From JACDAN01 sp963834825 (GTDB lineage: Bacteria; Actinomycetota; Thermoleophilia; Gaiellales; Gaiellaceae), in the NCBI GenBank assembly GCA_963834825.1, contig CAWICZ010000015.1, positions 248,001 to 312,000 on the forward strand: a stretch of 64,000 nucleotides of DNA, written 5' to 3'. Of the stretch, positions 52,624 through 60,182 are shown piece after piece. Under the pieces are notes generated by a model. It worked only from the letters and a program-made list of their open reading frames with translations, did not search any database and was not told the DNA's origin. Both the position numbers and the translations under genes were made by a program. Each line of letters opens with the position of its first letter. Within the stretch, counting starts at the first letter, position 1.

Positions 52624-52787
52624 GAGAGCAGCACGAGCCGCCGCCGGAGCGGGGCTTTGCCCCGCGGGAGGCTCACTGCGAAAGAAACAGTGGACGAGCC
52701 GGAAGACATTCGGCGGCTCCGTCCACCTGGGAACCACGACCCCGCTCGCAAGGAGGGGGTCCGTGGGGGAACCAGGGGTTCCCCCAC
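52624..52787 (-). repeat. Three-hairpin 3'-UTR element, copy 2 (downstream of the molybdoenzyme gene)
   Basis: Inverted copy of the element at 52243, starting 1 nt after the stop of the minus-strand gene. Hairpin 1 (52763-52787) is identical to copy 1. Hairpin 3 is GCGGGGC-AAA-GCCCCGC, a compensatory C-G to G-C change relative to copy 1. Hairpin 2 keeps the GTGGACG stem and extends it with GAGCCG/CGGCTC across one bulge. Confidence 0.75.
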
Positions 52788-52788
52788 G

Positions 52789-53394
52789 TTAGAAGCCGTA
52801 GCGCTCCTCTTTCCAGTAATCCGCCTCGTTGTGGTAGCCGAGGCGCTCCCAGAAGCCCGGTTCGTCGTGGTCGAGGAGCTCGATGCCCCGCAGCCACTTG
52901 GCGCTCTTCCAGAAGTAGCGCTTCGGGATCACAAGGCGGAGCGGCCAGCCGTGGTCGGGGGTGAGCGGCTCGCCGTCGGCCTCGTACGCCAGGAGGGCCT
53001 CCTCGTCCTCAAGTGCCGCGAGCGGGACGTTCGCGGTGAAGTCCTGCTCGGCGTGGGCGACGACATATCGCGCGCTCGGCTTCGGCTGCACGAGCTTTGC
53101 GAGCTCGCTCCAGTGGACGCCCTTGAAGCTCGTGTCGAACCGGCTCCACCGGGTGACGCAGTGGATGTCGAGCGTGATCTCGCGGCTCGGAAGCGCCGTG
53201 AACTCCTCCCAGGAGAGCGTGACCGGGCTCTCGACGTCGCCGAAGACACGGAAGTCCCACGTTGCGAGGTCGGTGTGCGGGACCGTGCCGGCATGCAGCA
53301 CGGGCCACTTCTCGGTCAGGTACTGGCCGGGCGGAAGCCGGTTCGGGTCGTACCCGGCCTCCTCGACCTTGCGGGCTGCGCGCGAGCGGAACAT
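52789..53394 (-). CDS. Soluble sulfite-oxidase-family molybdopterin enzyme (YuiH-like)
   Basis: 201 aa. SUOX-fold molybdopterin-binding domain: TWDFRVFGDVESPVTLSWEEFTALP, the molybdenum-ligating Cys in DIHCVTRWSRFDTSFKGV, and DHGWPLRLVIPKRYFWKSAKWLRGIEL. Length and lack of a Mo-dimerisation domain fit the YedY/YuiH branch without a Tat signal, so it is cytoplasmic. Substrate unknown. ATG 8 nt from the shared divergent -10. Confidence 0.88.
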   Translation of the reverse strand: MFRSRAARKVEEAGYDPNRLPPGQYLTEKWPVLHAGTVPHTDLATWDFRVFGDVESPVTLSWEEFTALPSREITLDIHCVTRWSRFDTSFKGVHWSELAKLVQPKPSARYVVAHAEQDFTANVPLAALEDEEALLAYEADGEPLTPDHGWPLRLVIPKRYFWKSAKWLRGIELLDHDEPGFWERLGYHNEADYWKEERYGF

Positions 53395-53401
53395 CGCTCC
53401 C

Positions 53402-53408
53402 TACACTA
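53402..53408. promoter_or_regulatory. Shared symmetric -10 element of a 20-bp divergent promoter
   Basis: TACACTA reads TACACT on the plus strand (7 nt before the ygfZ GTG) and TAGTGT on the minus strand (8 nt before the molybdoenzyme ATG). The start codons are only 20 bp apart, so the two genes appear to use opposite faces of one -10 box, each leaderless. Confidence 0.6.
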
Positions 53409-53414
53409 GTTTCG

Positions 53415-54161
53415 GTGGAGACCTTGACGCCGACCGCAGCTGTGCGGCCGCGTGACTACGTCGCCGTTCGCGGGCCCGACGCGCGCGACTTCCTCCAGCG
53501 CATGGTCTCGAACGACGTCGAGCATGCGCCCTGTCAGGCGCTGCTGCTGACGCCGAAGGGGCGAGTGATCGCGCCGCTCGTCGTCGTACAGCGCGCGGAG
53601 CAGGATTACCTGCTCCTCACGGAGGTGGGGCTCGGCGACGCCGTCCGGTCGACGCTGCTGCGGGCCAGGTTCGCGGCGAAGTGCGAGATCGAGGCGGAGG
53701 AGCACACGTCGCTGCTCCTCTTCGGCGGGGTCGACGGCATCCCGAACAGCGAGTACGGAACCCCGGCCGTCGAGATGCTCGACTCGGCGCCGCCGGCCGA
53801 CCTGGTCGCAGACGACGAGCTCGAGCGGCTGCGGATCGAAGCTCGCACGCCTCGCTGGGGGAGCGAGATCGACGACCGCGTCCTCCCCGCCGAGGCTGGC
53901 CTGACCGAGACGCACGTCAGCTTCTCGAAGGGCTGCTACCCGGGCCAGGAGCCGATCGCGCGGCTCCACTACCGCGGCAAGGCGAACCGCGGTCTCCGCG
54001 TTCTGGACGTCGAGGGGAGTCCCGAGCCGGACACGGAGGTGCTCTACGGCGAGAAGGTCGTCGGCCGGGTGACGAGCTCGGTCCCGGGCCGTGCGCTCGC
54101 CTACGTGCGGACCGACGTGCCTGACGACGCCGAGCTCACGCTGCGTCAATCGGCCGACTAG
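53415..54161 (+). CDS. ygfZ: Folate-binding YgfZ/GcvT-like protein
   Basis: 248 aa. Tetrahydrofolate-binding GcvT fold with DYVAVRGPDARDFLQRMVSNDVE and the YgfZ signature KGCYPGQEPIARLHYRGKANR with its conserved Cys. YgfZ proteins support synthesis or repair of certain Fe-S enzymes such as radical-SAM MiaB. GTG start set by the divergent -10 box. Confidence 0.88.
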   Translation: METLTPTAAVRPRDYVAVRGPDARDFLQRMVSNDVEHAPCQALLLTPKGRVIAPLVVVQRAEQDYLLLTEVGLGDAVRSTLLRARFAAKCEIEAEEHTSLLLFGGVDGIPNSEYGTPAVEMLDSAPPADLVADDELERLRIEARTPRWGSEIDDRVLPAEAGLTETHVSFSKGCYPGQEPIARLHYRGKANRGLRVLDVEGSPEPDTEVLYGEKVVGRVTSSVPGRALAYVRTDVPDDAELTLRQSAD

Positions 54162-54193
54162 ACTCGCGCGCCAGCGATCGAAGGGGCGGGACG

Positions 54194-54360
54194 TTGGTCC
54201 GCCCGTTGTCGGGCAACCTCGAGCTGGGCCTCAAGGAGTAGAAGATCTCGAGGCTCGGGTGACGGAGGTCGAGGAGCGGCTGGTCGAGGTCGAGGAGGAG
54301 ACGTCGGATCCCGCGAAGACAGCGGGAGAGGCGGCGGCGCGCCTCGCTTCCGACAACTGA
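54194..54360 (+). CDS. Possible small coiled-coil protein, frame interrupted
   Basis: A TTG at 54194 opens LVRPLSGNLELGLKE then stops. One base later another frame continues VEDLEARVTEVEERLVEVEEETSDPAKTAGEAAARLASDN, a heptad-like acidic coiled coil. Joining the two gives a ~55-aa protein with GAAGGGG upstream. If there is no indel, a shorter product from the GTG near 54259 is possible. Weak call. Confidence 0.3.
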
Positions 54361-54367
54361 CCCCGAC

Positions 54368-54514
54368 TTACGGGGTCTGTGTCGTGACGGTCTCGCCCGT
54401 GTCGGCCCCCGGCTCTTCGCCGCCGCTCGAGAACGCCCAGACGGCGAGGACGGTGACAACGAGAACGATCGCGATCGCAGCCAGTGCGATCCAAGCGAGG
54501 CGCCGTTTCTGCAT
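54368..54514 (-). CDS. Small single-TM protein with Thr-rich tail
   Basis: 48 aa: MQKRRLAWIALAAIAIVLVV then TVLAVWAFSSGGEEPGADTG and a Thr-rich end. Basic N-terminus, one TM, extracytoplasmic acidic/Thr tail. Short, but the composition and positive-inside pattern are convincing. Divergent from the membrane winged-helix gene, whose product has a similar Thr-rich outside tail. Confidence 0.5.
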   Translation of the reverse strand: MQKRRLAWIALAAIAIVLVVTVLAVWAFSSGGEEPGADTGETVTTQTP

Positions 54515-54624
54515 CGGGGTTCAAGTGTCCGGCAAGAGCGCCGGGTCGACAAGTGTCCGTTTCGGACAGTCGAACCGGCATGATTCGACCTTCGTGATGG
54601 TCGACAGACCGGAGCTCGACAGAA

Positions 54625-55515
54625 GTGTCTGACATCGGCGACCCTTCCGGACCCGAACTCTCGGCGGAGCTCAGCACCCTCGATGCCAACGCGCGACGCG
54701 TCCTGGCCGCGCTCGCCGTACTTGGGCGGGCGCCCGTTTCGGTCGAAACACTCGGCGAGGTCTCCGGAGTCTCGGACCCTCGACCTGCGGTCGAAGATCT
54801 CGACCGGCGTCGGCTGATCACCCGCGAGCCGGGTGATCGCCTGTCGGTCGCCCCTGGAGTCCAGGCGCGGGTGAAGCAGCTGCTGGCGACGGAGGCCGAG
54901 GCCGACACCGTCCTCCAAGGCTTGATCCGCCGCGCCGAGGACGGTCGGCTCGCGCCCGGCGACATCGACGCAGTCGACGAGGCGACGCGCGTCGCGGCCG
55001 AGACCGGGCGGTGGGCGGTATTGCTGCGTCTTGCACAAGCGTCAGAGCCGACGCTGGCTACGACGAATCGTCTAGAGGACTGGACCCGGATCGTGGAACG
55101 CCGGCTCGAGGCGGCGCGAGCCCTCGGCGATCAGGCTGCGGCCGCCCACGCACAGGAGCAGCTCAATCGCCTCGCGGCCATGGGCGCGCCGACGGAGGTC
55201 ATGGGCGCACCGACCCCGGTCGTGTCGACGACGACGGAGACAGCGCCGGCAGACAGGGGAGGTCTGACGTGGCCCGTGGTCCTTCTCATCGGGCTTGCGC
55301 TCGCTGCCGCGGGCGCCGGGCTCGGGTATCTGATCAGCGACCAGACAGCCGATGCAACCACCGTCACGGAGAGCTCACCGATCGAGACCTCGGTCGTGAC
55401 TGAGACGGCAACGGGGCCGACGACGACCGTCACGACCACCACGACAGAGACAGAGACAGAGACAGAGACTCAGACGGTGACCGTGCCTCAGACGGCCAGC
55501 GTGCCCGCACCTTGA
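54625..55515 (+). CDS. Membrane-anchored winged-helix protein with extracellular Thr/Glu-rich tail
   Basis: 296 aa. Residues ~15-85 (LDANARRVLAALAVLGRAPVSVETLGEVSGVSDPRPAVEDLDRRRLI) look like the winged helix that follows the NTPase in STAND/NB-ARC proteins. Residues ~95-185 are helical and TPR-like (RWAVLLRLAQ, LGDQAAAAHAQEQLNRLA). One TM at ~214-238 (VVLLIGLALAAAGAGLGYLI), then a tail of Thr, Glu and Val with TETETETETQ. No NTPase domain is present. Probably senses or reports envelope state; function unknown. GTG start. Confidence 0.7.
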   Translation: MSDIGDPSGPELSAELSTLDANARRVLAALAVLGRAPVSVETLGEVSGVSDPRPAVEDLDRRRLITREPGDRLSVAPGVQARVKQLLATEAEADTVLQGLIRRAEDGRLAPGDIDAVDEATRVAAETGRWAVLLRLAQASEPTLATTNRLEDWTRIVERRLEAARALGDQAAAAHAQEQLNRLAAMGAPTEVMGAPTPVVSTTTETAPADRGGLTWPVVLLIGLALAAAGAGLGYLISDQTADATTVTESSPIETSVVTETATGPTTTVTTTTTETETETETQTVTVPQTASVPAP

Positions 55516-55598
55516 CGCTCTCGAGCTAGTCCGTCCGCAAGCTGAACGAGCGGAGCCCGGCGGCCGGAAGTGCAGCAGCGACTGTTCCGCGCTCTCCT

Positions 55599-56753
55599 TC
55601 AGCGGTGGCCGAGGGCGGAGAGCTGCTCGGCCAGGCGGCGGCGGAAGGCCGGCACGTGTGCGAGGAGGCGTAGCGCGAAATTGCGCAGCGGGCGAAGCGC
55701 TGGCGGGGCAGTGGCCAGTCGCGTGAGCCGATGGGCGAGTGCGACCACATGCATGGCCTCGGCACGACTGTTGGCCGCATACTCGTCGAGCTTGTCCTCG
55801 CGACCTTCCCGCAGGGCGATCGATAGCGCATCGCCGAGAGTCACGGCATCACGCAGGCCGAGGTTCATGCCTTGCCCACCTGCCGGGCTGTGCGTATGTG
55901 CGGCGTCGCCGGCGAGCAGTACCCGCCCGGCCCGGTACTGGTCCGCCACCCGCTCGTGGATCCGAAACCTGGATCCCCAGATCACTTCCGTCACCGTCAC
56001 CGTCGTACGACGTGGCCCCCGGGTGTTGAGCAGTCGTTGCGCATAGGCGATGTCCGGCTGCTCCGGCGCATCGTCGACTTCGGCCACGAGCCGGAACGAC
56101 CCGTCGGGGAGCGGCGCCACGACCAACATGCCGGGTTTGGAGAAGTACAGCAGCACCTGGTCCGCCGGCAGGCCGCCCTCCACGTGGACGTCAGCCAGCG
56201 TGAAGGACAGCGACAGCGCATCGTTGCCGTCGTGCCCGAGTCCGGCCAGGTCGCGGATCGTGCTGTTCATCCCGTCGGCCGCAACGACGTACTGGGCCTC
56301 GATCATGTCGCCGCTGTCCAGCGTGACCTCGGCACCGTCGGCGGTCTGGCTCACCCCGGTGGCGACGTACGGGCGGTGGACCCTGCCGCCGAGTTCCTCG
56401 AGGCGGTCGAGCAGGACCTGCTCGGTGATGTTCTGCGGGACCATCAGCGTGTACGGATACTCCGTCGGGAGCTGGTCGAACCGGACAGGTACGAGCTCGC
56501 GATCCCCATCGCGGATGCTGAACTGCTGAGCGTGGATACCGAGCTCCGTCAGTCGCTTCGAGACGCCGATCCGCTCGAGCATCTCGAGGGTCCGGGCGTG
56601 CACGACAGCTGCGCGCGACGTATTTGCCCCTGCCGCCTGCCGCTCAACCACGGTGACGTCATGGCCATGCCCGGCCAACGAGGCAGCAACCGCCAACCCC
56701 ACCGGCCCTGCACCCACCACCAGCACTTCAGTCCGATCAGGAAGCTCACTCAT
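55599..56753 (-). CDS. FAD-dependent monooxygenase (PHBH/TetX-like)
   Basis: 384 aa. Rossmann GxGxxG in VLVVGAGPVGLAVAASLAGHGHDVTVVER, the DG motif VVAADGMNSTIRDLAG, and the FAD-ribityl block RVLLAGDAAHTHSPAGGQGMNLGLRDAV: a group A flavin hydroxylase acting on an aromatic or polyketide-like substrate. ATG at 56753 is preferred over the adjacent GTG because AAAGGAG lies 6 nt upstream. TATGTT further up is the likely -10. A leadered mRNA and somewhat different base usage set it apart from its neighbours; it sits next to a tRNA gene, so it may be acquired. Confidence 0.85.
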   Translation of the reverse strand: MSELPDRTEVLVVGAGPVGLAVAASLAGHGHDVTVVERQAAGANTSRAAVVHARTLEMLERIGVSKRLTELGIHAQQFSIRDGDRELVPVRFDQLPTEYPYTLMVPQNITEQVLLDRLEELGGRVHRPYVATGVSQTADGAEVTLDSGDMIEAQYVVAADGMNSTIRDLAGLGHDGNDALSLSFTLADVHVEGGLPADQVLLYFSKPGMLVVAPLPDGSFRLVAEVDDAPEQPDIAYAQRLLNTRGPRRTTVTVTEVIWGSRFRIHERVADQYRAGRVLLAGDAAHTHSPAGGQGMNLGLRDAVTLGDALSIALREGREDKLDEYAANSRAEAMHVVALAHRLTRLATAPPALRPLRNFALRLLAHVPAFRRRLAEQLSALGHR

Positions 56754-56872
56754 CACGATCTCCTTTACCGAACACAGTCAACATACTTCTCGGTTGCCGC
56801 CTCCGACCGGCGCCGACCTCGTCGCATCTGCGTGCAAACCGCAGGACGTCTAGGGCACTAGTGGGGCACGGA

Positions 56873-56896
56873 GTTAGCACCGAGGACGTTGCTAAC
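56873..56896. repeat. 7-bp inverted repeat between the monooxygenase and tRNA genes
   Basis: GTTAGCA-N10-TGCTAAC. Operator-like symmetry in a 180-bp gap that otherwise holds only the monooxygenase promoter. Could bind a regulator or be the remains of an integration site beside the tRNA; not distinguishable here. Confidence 0.4.
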
Positions 56897-56935
56897 CGAG
56901 GCTGGAACCCGCATGGATAGCGCGTTTGCGAGGGA

Positions 56936-57008
56936 TGCGCCCGGCACGATTCGAACGTGCGACCTCTGCCTCCGCAGGGCAGCGCTCTATCCCCTGAGCT
57001 ACGGGCGC
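56936..57008 (-). tRNA. tRNA-Arg (anticodon GCG)
   Basis: 73 nt on the minus strand with a full cloverleaf: acceptor GCGCCCG/CGGGCGC, D-stem GCTC/GAGC, anticodon stem CTGCC/GGCAG around loop CTGCGGA, T-stem GCACG/CGTGC with TTCGAAT loop. Anticodon GCG reads CGC and CGU. C35 and discriminator A73 agree with arginine identity. CCA is not encoded. G34 is unusual, since bacteria normally use ACG with A34 deaminated to inosine. Confidence 0.93.
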
Positions 57009-57021
57009 TGAGCCGTCCAGT

Positions 57022-58038
57022 CTAGCGGCGCCAGAACGGCTTTCTCGCCGGCGGCTCGACGGGCTGTTCGCCCAGCGACCGCGCGGCGGTGACCAGATCC
57101 TCGGACCGGATCCGCATCAGCTCGTCCCGCTCGAGCGACGCGAGCTTCGTCCCTTGCACTTGCGCGAGCCGAAGCGCCTGTGCGTTCAAGGCCTGCTCGA
57201 ATAGCGTGCGCGCGAAGCGCGCATTGCCGAATCCCTCGCCCCGGACGGGGTTGGCGAGGATCCGGCGAAGCGTCTCGTCGGCGCCGTCGGCCAGCCGGTA
57301 CTCGTTCTCCCGGAGGAACTTGCCCGTGATCAGCACCAACTCGTCCGTCGAGTAGTCGGGGAAGGCGATCTCGCGGGAGAACCGCGACCTGAGGCCGGGA
57401 TTCGAGTCCAGGAAGCGGTGCATGAGCCGCGGATACCCGGCGGCGATCACGATCAGCCGGTGGCGATAGTCCTCCATCCGCTTTAGCAGCGTCTCGATCG
57501 CCTCCGGCCCGAAGTCGAGCCGGTCCTCCGCGGTCGCGAGCGCATACGCCTCGTCGATGAAGAGCACGCCGTCGAGCGCGCGCCGGATCGCTCGCTCGGT
57601 CTTGATCGCCGTCAGACCGACGTACTGGCCGACGAGTCCCGCACGGTCGACCTCGACGAGGTGGCCGCGGCGCAAGAGCCCCATCGCGCGGTACATCTGC
57701 GCGAGGAGGCGCGCCACGGTTGTCTTTCCCGTCCCCGGGTTGCCGAGGAAGACGAGGTGCTGGGAGGTGGCGACCTCGGGCAGCCCGTGCCGCTCGCGCT
57801 CGGCCTGAACCTGGAGGAAGGCGACGAGCGCGCGAACCTGTTCCTTCACCGACTCGAGGCCGATGAGCGCGTCGAGCTCGGCCTGGAGCTCCTCGAGGCT
57901 CGGGGTCGGCTCGGGCTTCCGCAAGGCTTCGACCTGGTCGGCGAGCCAGTCCGCGCCGTCGCCGCCCGCGCTAGTGCGCAGACGTTCGCCGAGGGTTCTC
58001 AGCCCGCGCGAGACGTCGTCCAGCGGGTTCCGGGGCAT
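57022..58038 (-). CDS. CbxX/CfqX-like AAA+ ATPase
   Basis: 338 aa. ELDALIGLESVKEQVRALVAFLQVQAER leads into Walker A LGNPGTGKTTVARLLAQ, pore-type loop LVGQYVGLTAIKT, Walker B GVLFIDEAYAL, sensor and Arg-finger region (NPGLRSRFSREIAFPDYS). A single AAA module with short N- and C-termini, smaller than the multi-domain SpoVK/EccA proteins. May remodel a protein partner that is not apparent here. ATG start, ends 14 bp from the tRNA gene on the same strand. Confidence 0.85.
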   Translation of the reverse strand: MPRNPLDDVSRGLRTLGERLRTSAGGDGADWLADQVEALRKPEPTPSLEELQAELDALIGLESVKEQVRALVAFLQVQAERERHGLPEVATSQHLVFLGNPGTGKTTVARLLAQMYRAMGLLRRGHLVEVDRAGLVGQYVGLTAIKTERAIRRALDGVLFIDEAYALATAEDRLDFGPEAIETLLKRMEDYRHRLIVIAAGYPRLMHRFLDSNPGLRSRFSREIAFPDYSTDELVLITGKFLRENEYRLADGADETLRRILANPVRGEGFGNARFARTLFEQALNAQALRLAQVQGTKLASLERDELMRIRSEDLVTAARSLGEQPVEPPARKPFWRR

Positions 58039-58120
58039 CTCAATCGGGCACGGTAGCCGCGTGCTCGGCGCCAGCGGTCAGATCAGCTTCATCTCGGAGA
58101 GCCATTCTTAGACTCTGCCG

Positions 58121-59050
58121 GTGCCGCTTTACCTGAAAGAGGCCGAGGTCGAGCAGCTGATCACGCCGGCCGACGCGATCGCGGCCGTCGAGGCCTCCTT
58201 CGACCGGCTCGCACGGGGTCAGGTCGACAACCGTCCTCGGTACCGGCAGCGAGCCGACGGCGGGGCGCTCGCGGTCATGTCAGCCGTTGACCACGAGCTG
58301 CGTCTCGCCGGTCTCAAGTCGTACGCGGCCGTTGCAGGAGGAACGACGTTCGTCATCTGCCTCTTCGAGCTGGACGCGGGCAAGCTCGTGGGCGTTATCG
58401 AAGCCGACAAGCTCGGGCAGCTCCGAACCGGCGCGGCGAGTGGGGTGGCCGCCCGGCACCTTGCACGCGAGGGCGCCACGAGCCTCGGCATCATCGGCTG
58501 CGGCTGGCAGGCCGAGAGCCAGGTGTTGTGCATCCGCGAGACCGTCCCGACGATCGAACGCGTCGTCGCGTACTGCCGGACCGAAGCGAACCTGGCGAAG
58601 TTCTGCCGAAAGCTCAAAGCGGAGGCCGGCGAGACGCACCGCGATCCTGCCGAGCAGGACATCGTCGTCACGGCGACGACATCTCGCGACCCGGTGCTCC
58701 GAGGCGAGTGGCTCACGCCGGGGGCGCTGGTCTGCGCTATGGGCGCGAACCGGCGTCAGGCCCGGGAGCTGGACAACGCGGTGCTCGAACGCGCCGGCTT
58801 CGTCTGCTGTGACTCGATCGAGCAGGCGCGGATCGAGTCGGGCGACCTCATCGAGCCGGTCGAGCAGGGCATCCTCGACTGGCTCGAGGTCCACGAGCTC
58901 CATGAGGTCGTCGCGGGCGAGACCCAGGGTCGGCAGTCCGAGAGCGACATCGTTCTCTTCAAGTCCAACGGGATCGCCGCGTGGGACGTTGCCGCCGGTG
59001 CGCTCGCGCTCGAGCGGGCCCGCGAGCAGGGCGTGGGAACCGAGGTCTAG
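58121..59050 (+). CDS. Ornithine cyclodeaminase / mu-crystallin family protein
   Basis: 309 aa. NAD(P)-binding Rossmann fold SLGIIGCGWQAESQVLCI, substrate region RPRYRQRADGGALAVMSAV, KSYA with conserved Lys, LGQLRTGAASGVAARHLA, and VVTATTSRDPVL. Family members reduce or deaminate amino-acid imines (ornithine, alanine, ketimines); the substrate cannot be fixed. GTG start just after a TTAGACT box. 3' end overlaps the convergent small gene by 4 bp. Confidence 0.85.
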   Translation: MPLYLKEAEVEQLITPADAIAAVEASFDRLARGQVDNRPRYRQRADGGALAVMSAVDHELRLAGLKSYAAVAGGTTFVICLFELDAGKLVGVIEADKLGQLRTGAASGVAARHLAREGATSLGIIGCGWQAESQVLCIRETVPTIERVVAYCRTEANLAKFCRKLKAEAGETHRDPAEQDIVVTATTSRDPVLRGEWLTPGALVCAMGANRRQARELDNAVLERAGFVCCDSIEQARIESGDLIEPVEQGILDWLEVHELHEVVAGETQGRQSESDIVLFKSNGIAAWDVAAGALALERAREQGVGTEV

Positions 59051-59292
59051 CTCGCCTGCTTGGCGGCTTCGACCGTGGCCTGTCCGAGAGCCCGCACGAC
59101 CTCTGGCCGGTCGAGCAGGCGCTCCCGCTCCATCGGCGTCGTTCGGTTCTTGATGTACGGGTCGTCGAGGATCTCGGTCAGCGGACGGCCGCGCTCGTGC
59201 TCCCGGATGACGTAGGCAGCGATCCGGTCCTCGCCGGAGGATCGGGTGAACAGGAACGAGAACGGATTGCGAAGGAAGTCGCTGAGAGCCAT
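59047..59292 (-). CDS. Small conserved-looking hypothetical protein
   Basis: 81 aa: MALSDFLRNPFSFLFTRSSGED then a helical region REHERGRPLTEILDDPYIKNR and ERERLLDRPEVVRALGQA. No known domain. A TAGAAT box 6 nt before the ATG supports it as a real gene. Confidence 0.6.
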   Translation of the reverse strand: MALSDFLRNPFSFLFTRSSGEDRIAAYVIREHERGRPLTEILDDPYIKNRTTPMERERLLDRPEVVRALGQATVEAAKQAS

Positions 59293-59298
59293 CCCCCG

Positions 59299-59304
59299 AT
59301 TCTA
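59299..59304 (-). promoter_or_regulatory. -10 box of the 59047 gene (leaderless)
   Basis: TAGAAT on the minus strand, 6 nt upstream of the ATG. Confidence 0.45.
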
Positions 59305-59428
59305 GGTGCGCTGCGGGAATCCCCGTGACGCTTTCGCGTCGAACGCGTGCGCGCTTCGTTCGGGGTCTGACCCCGTCACCGAAGTGTGACTTCGGGTTGC
59401 CCTCGAGCCTTGGTAGCGTGACGGCGCC

Positions 59429-60178
59429 GTGACGAGCGATCCGGTCGCGGGGAAGGAAGCGACGGCCGAGGACAGAGCGTCCCTGCTTCTGAGGGATGCG
59501 CAAGGACCGTACGCGCGGCGCGGGATGTCGCTCGAGTTCGACCGGTTCGCGTTCTTCAGCGACGCGGTCTATGCAATCGCGCTCACTCTGCTCGTCATCG
59601 GCATTGCGGTGCCCACGGTCGAGGACATCCGCAGCTCGCGCCAGATGTGGGACGTGCTCTACGACCTACGCCAGGAGTTCGCCACGTTCTTCGTCGGCTT
59701 CGCCGTAATCGGACGCTACTGGCTCGCGCATCACCGCTTCGTTGCGGTTCTTAGAGCGGTCGACGCGAGGCTCATGGCCCTGAACCTCGTCTACCTCGCG
59801 TTCATCGCTTTTCTTCCGTTCCCCACCGCGCTCGTCGGCCGGTACGAACAGAACGTCGTTGCGTTCGTCTTCTTCGCGGCAATCCTGAGCTGCATCAGCG
59901 CGCTCGAGACCGTGCTCTTCGTCACGGCCGAGCGCCGCGGGCTGCTGGTGGTGGCCGTGCCGCGCGACGTGTACCGCTTCGGGCTCGTCGCCTCGACGCT
60001 ACCGGTGGTCGTGTTCGTGCTGTCGATCCCGCTCGCCGCAGCCACGAATTCGACCATCGCGCTTCTCTCCTGGATTGTCATCTGGCCGCTTGAAGCACTG
60101 CTTGATCGGCGTGCGCCGGGGCACGCCCAGCTCTGGCGCCGTGACACTCGGCGAGAGGAAACCCCGCCAATAGGATGA
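59429..60178 (+). CDS. TMEM175-family potassium channel-like protein
   Basis: 249 aa. The first helix carries the family filter signature FDRFAFFSDAVYAIALTLLVI (RxxxFSDxVxAI-type), followed by five more TM helices, including IGRYWLAHHRFVAVL. Bacterial TMEM175 proteins are tetrameric K+ leak channels. A ~32-residue hydrophilic N-terminus precedes MSLEFDRF. The GTG at 59429 is 9 nt after TAGCGT, supporting the longer start; ATG 59525 is the alternative. Confidence 0.85.
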   Translation: MTSDPVAGKEATAEDRASLLLRDAQGPYARRGMSLEFDRFAFFSDAVYAIALTLLVIGIAVPTVEDIRSSRQMWDVLYDLRQEFATFFVGFAVIGRYWLAHHRFVAVLRAVDARLMALNLVYLAFIAFLPFPTALVGRYEQNVVAFVFFAAILSCISALETVLFVTAERRGLLVVAVPRDVYRFGLVASTLPVVVFVLSIPLAAATNSTIALLSWIVIWPLEALLDRRAPGHAQLWRRDTRREETPPIG

Positions 60179-60182
60179 TCTC

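Noticed and set aside
59362..59374. Palindrome GGGGTCTGACCCC upstream of the TMEM175 gene
   Set aside because: Short, single occurrence noticed here, and no nearby target logic. Could be a dispersed repeat but unsupported from this window.
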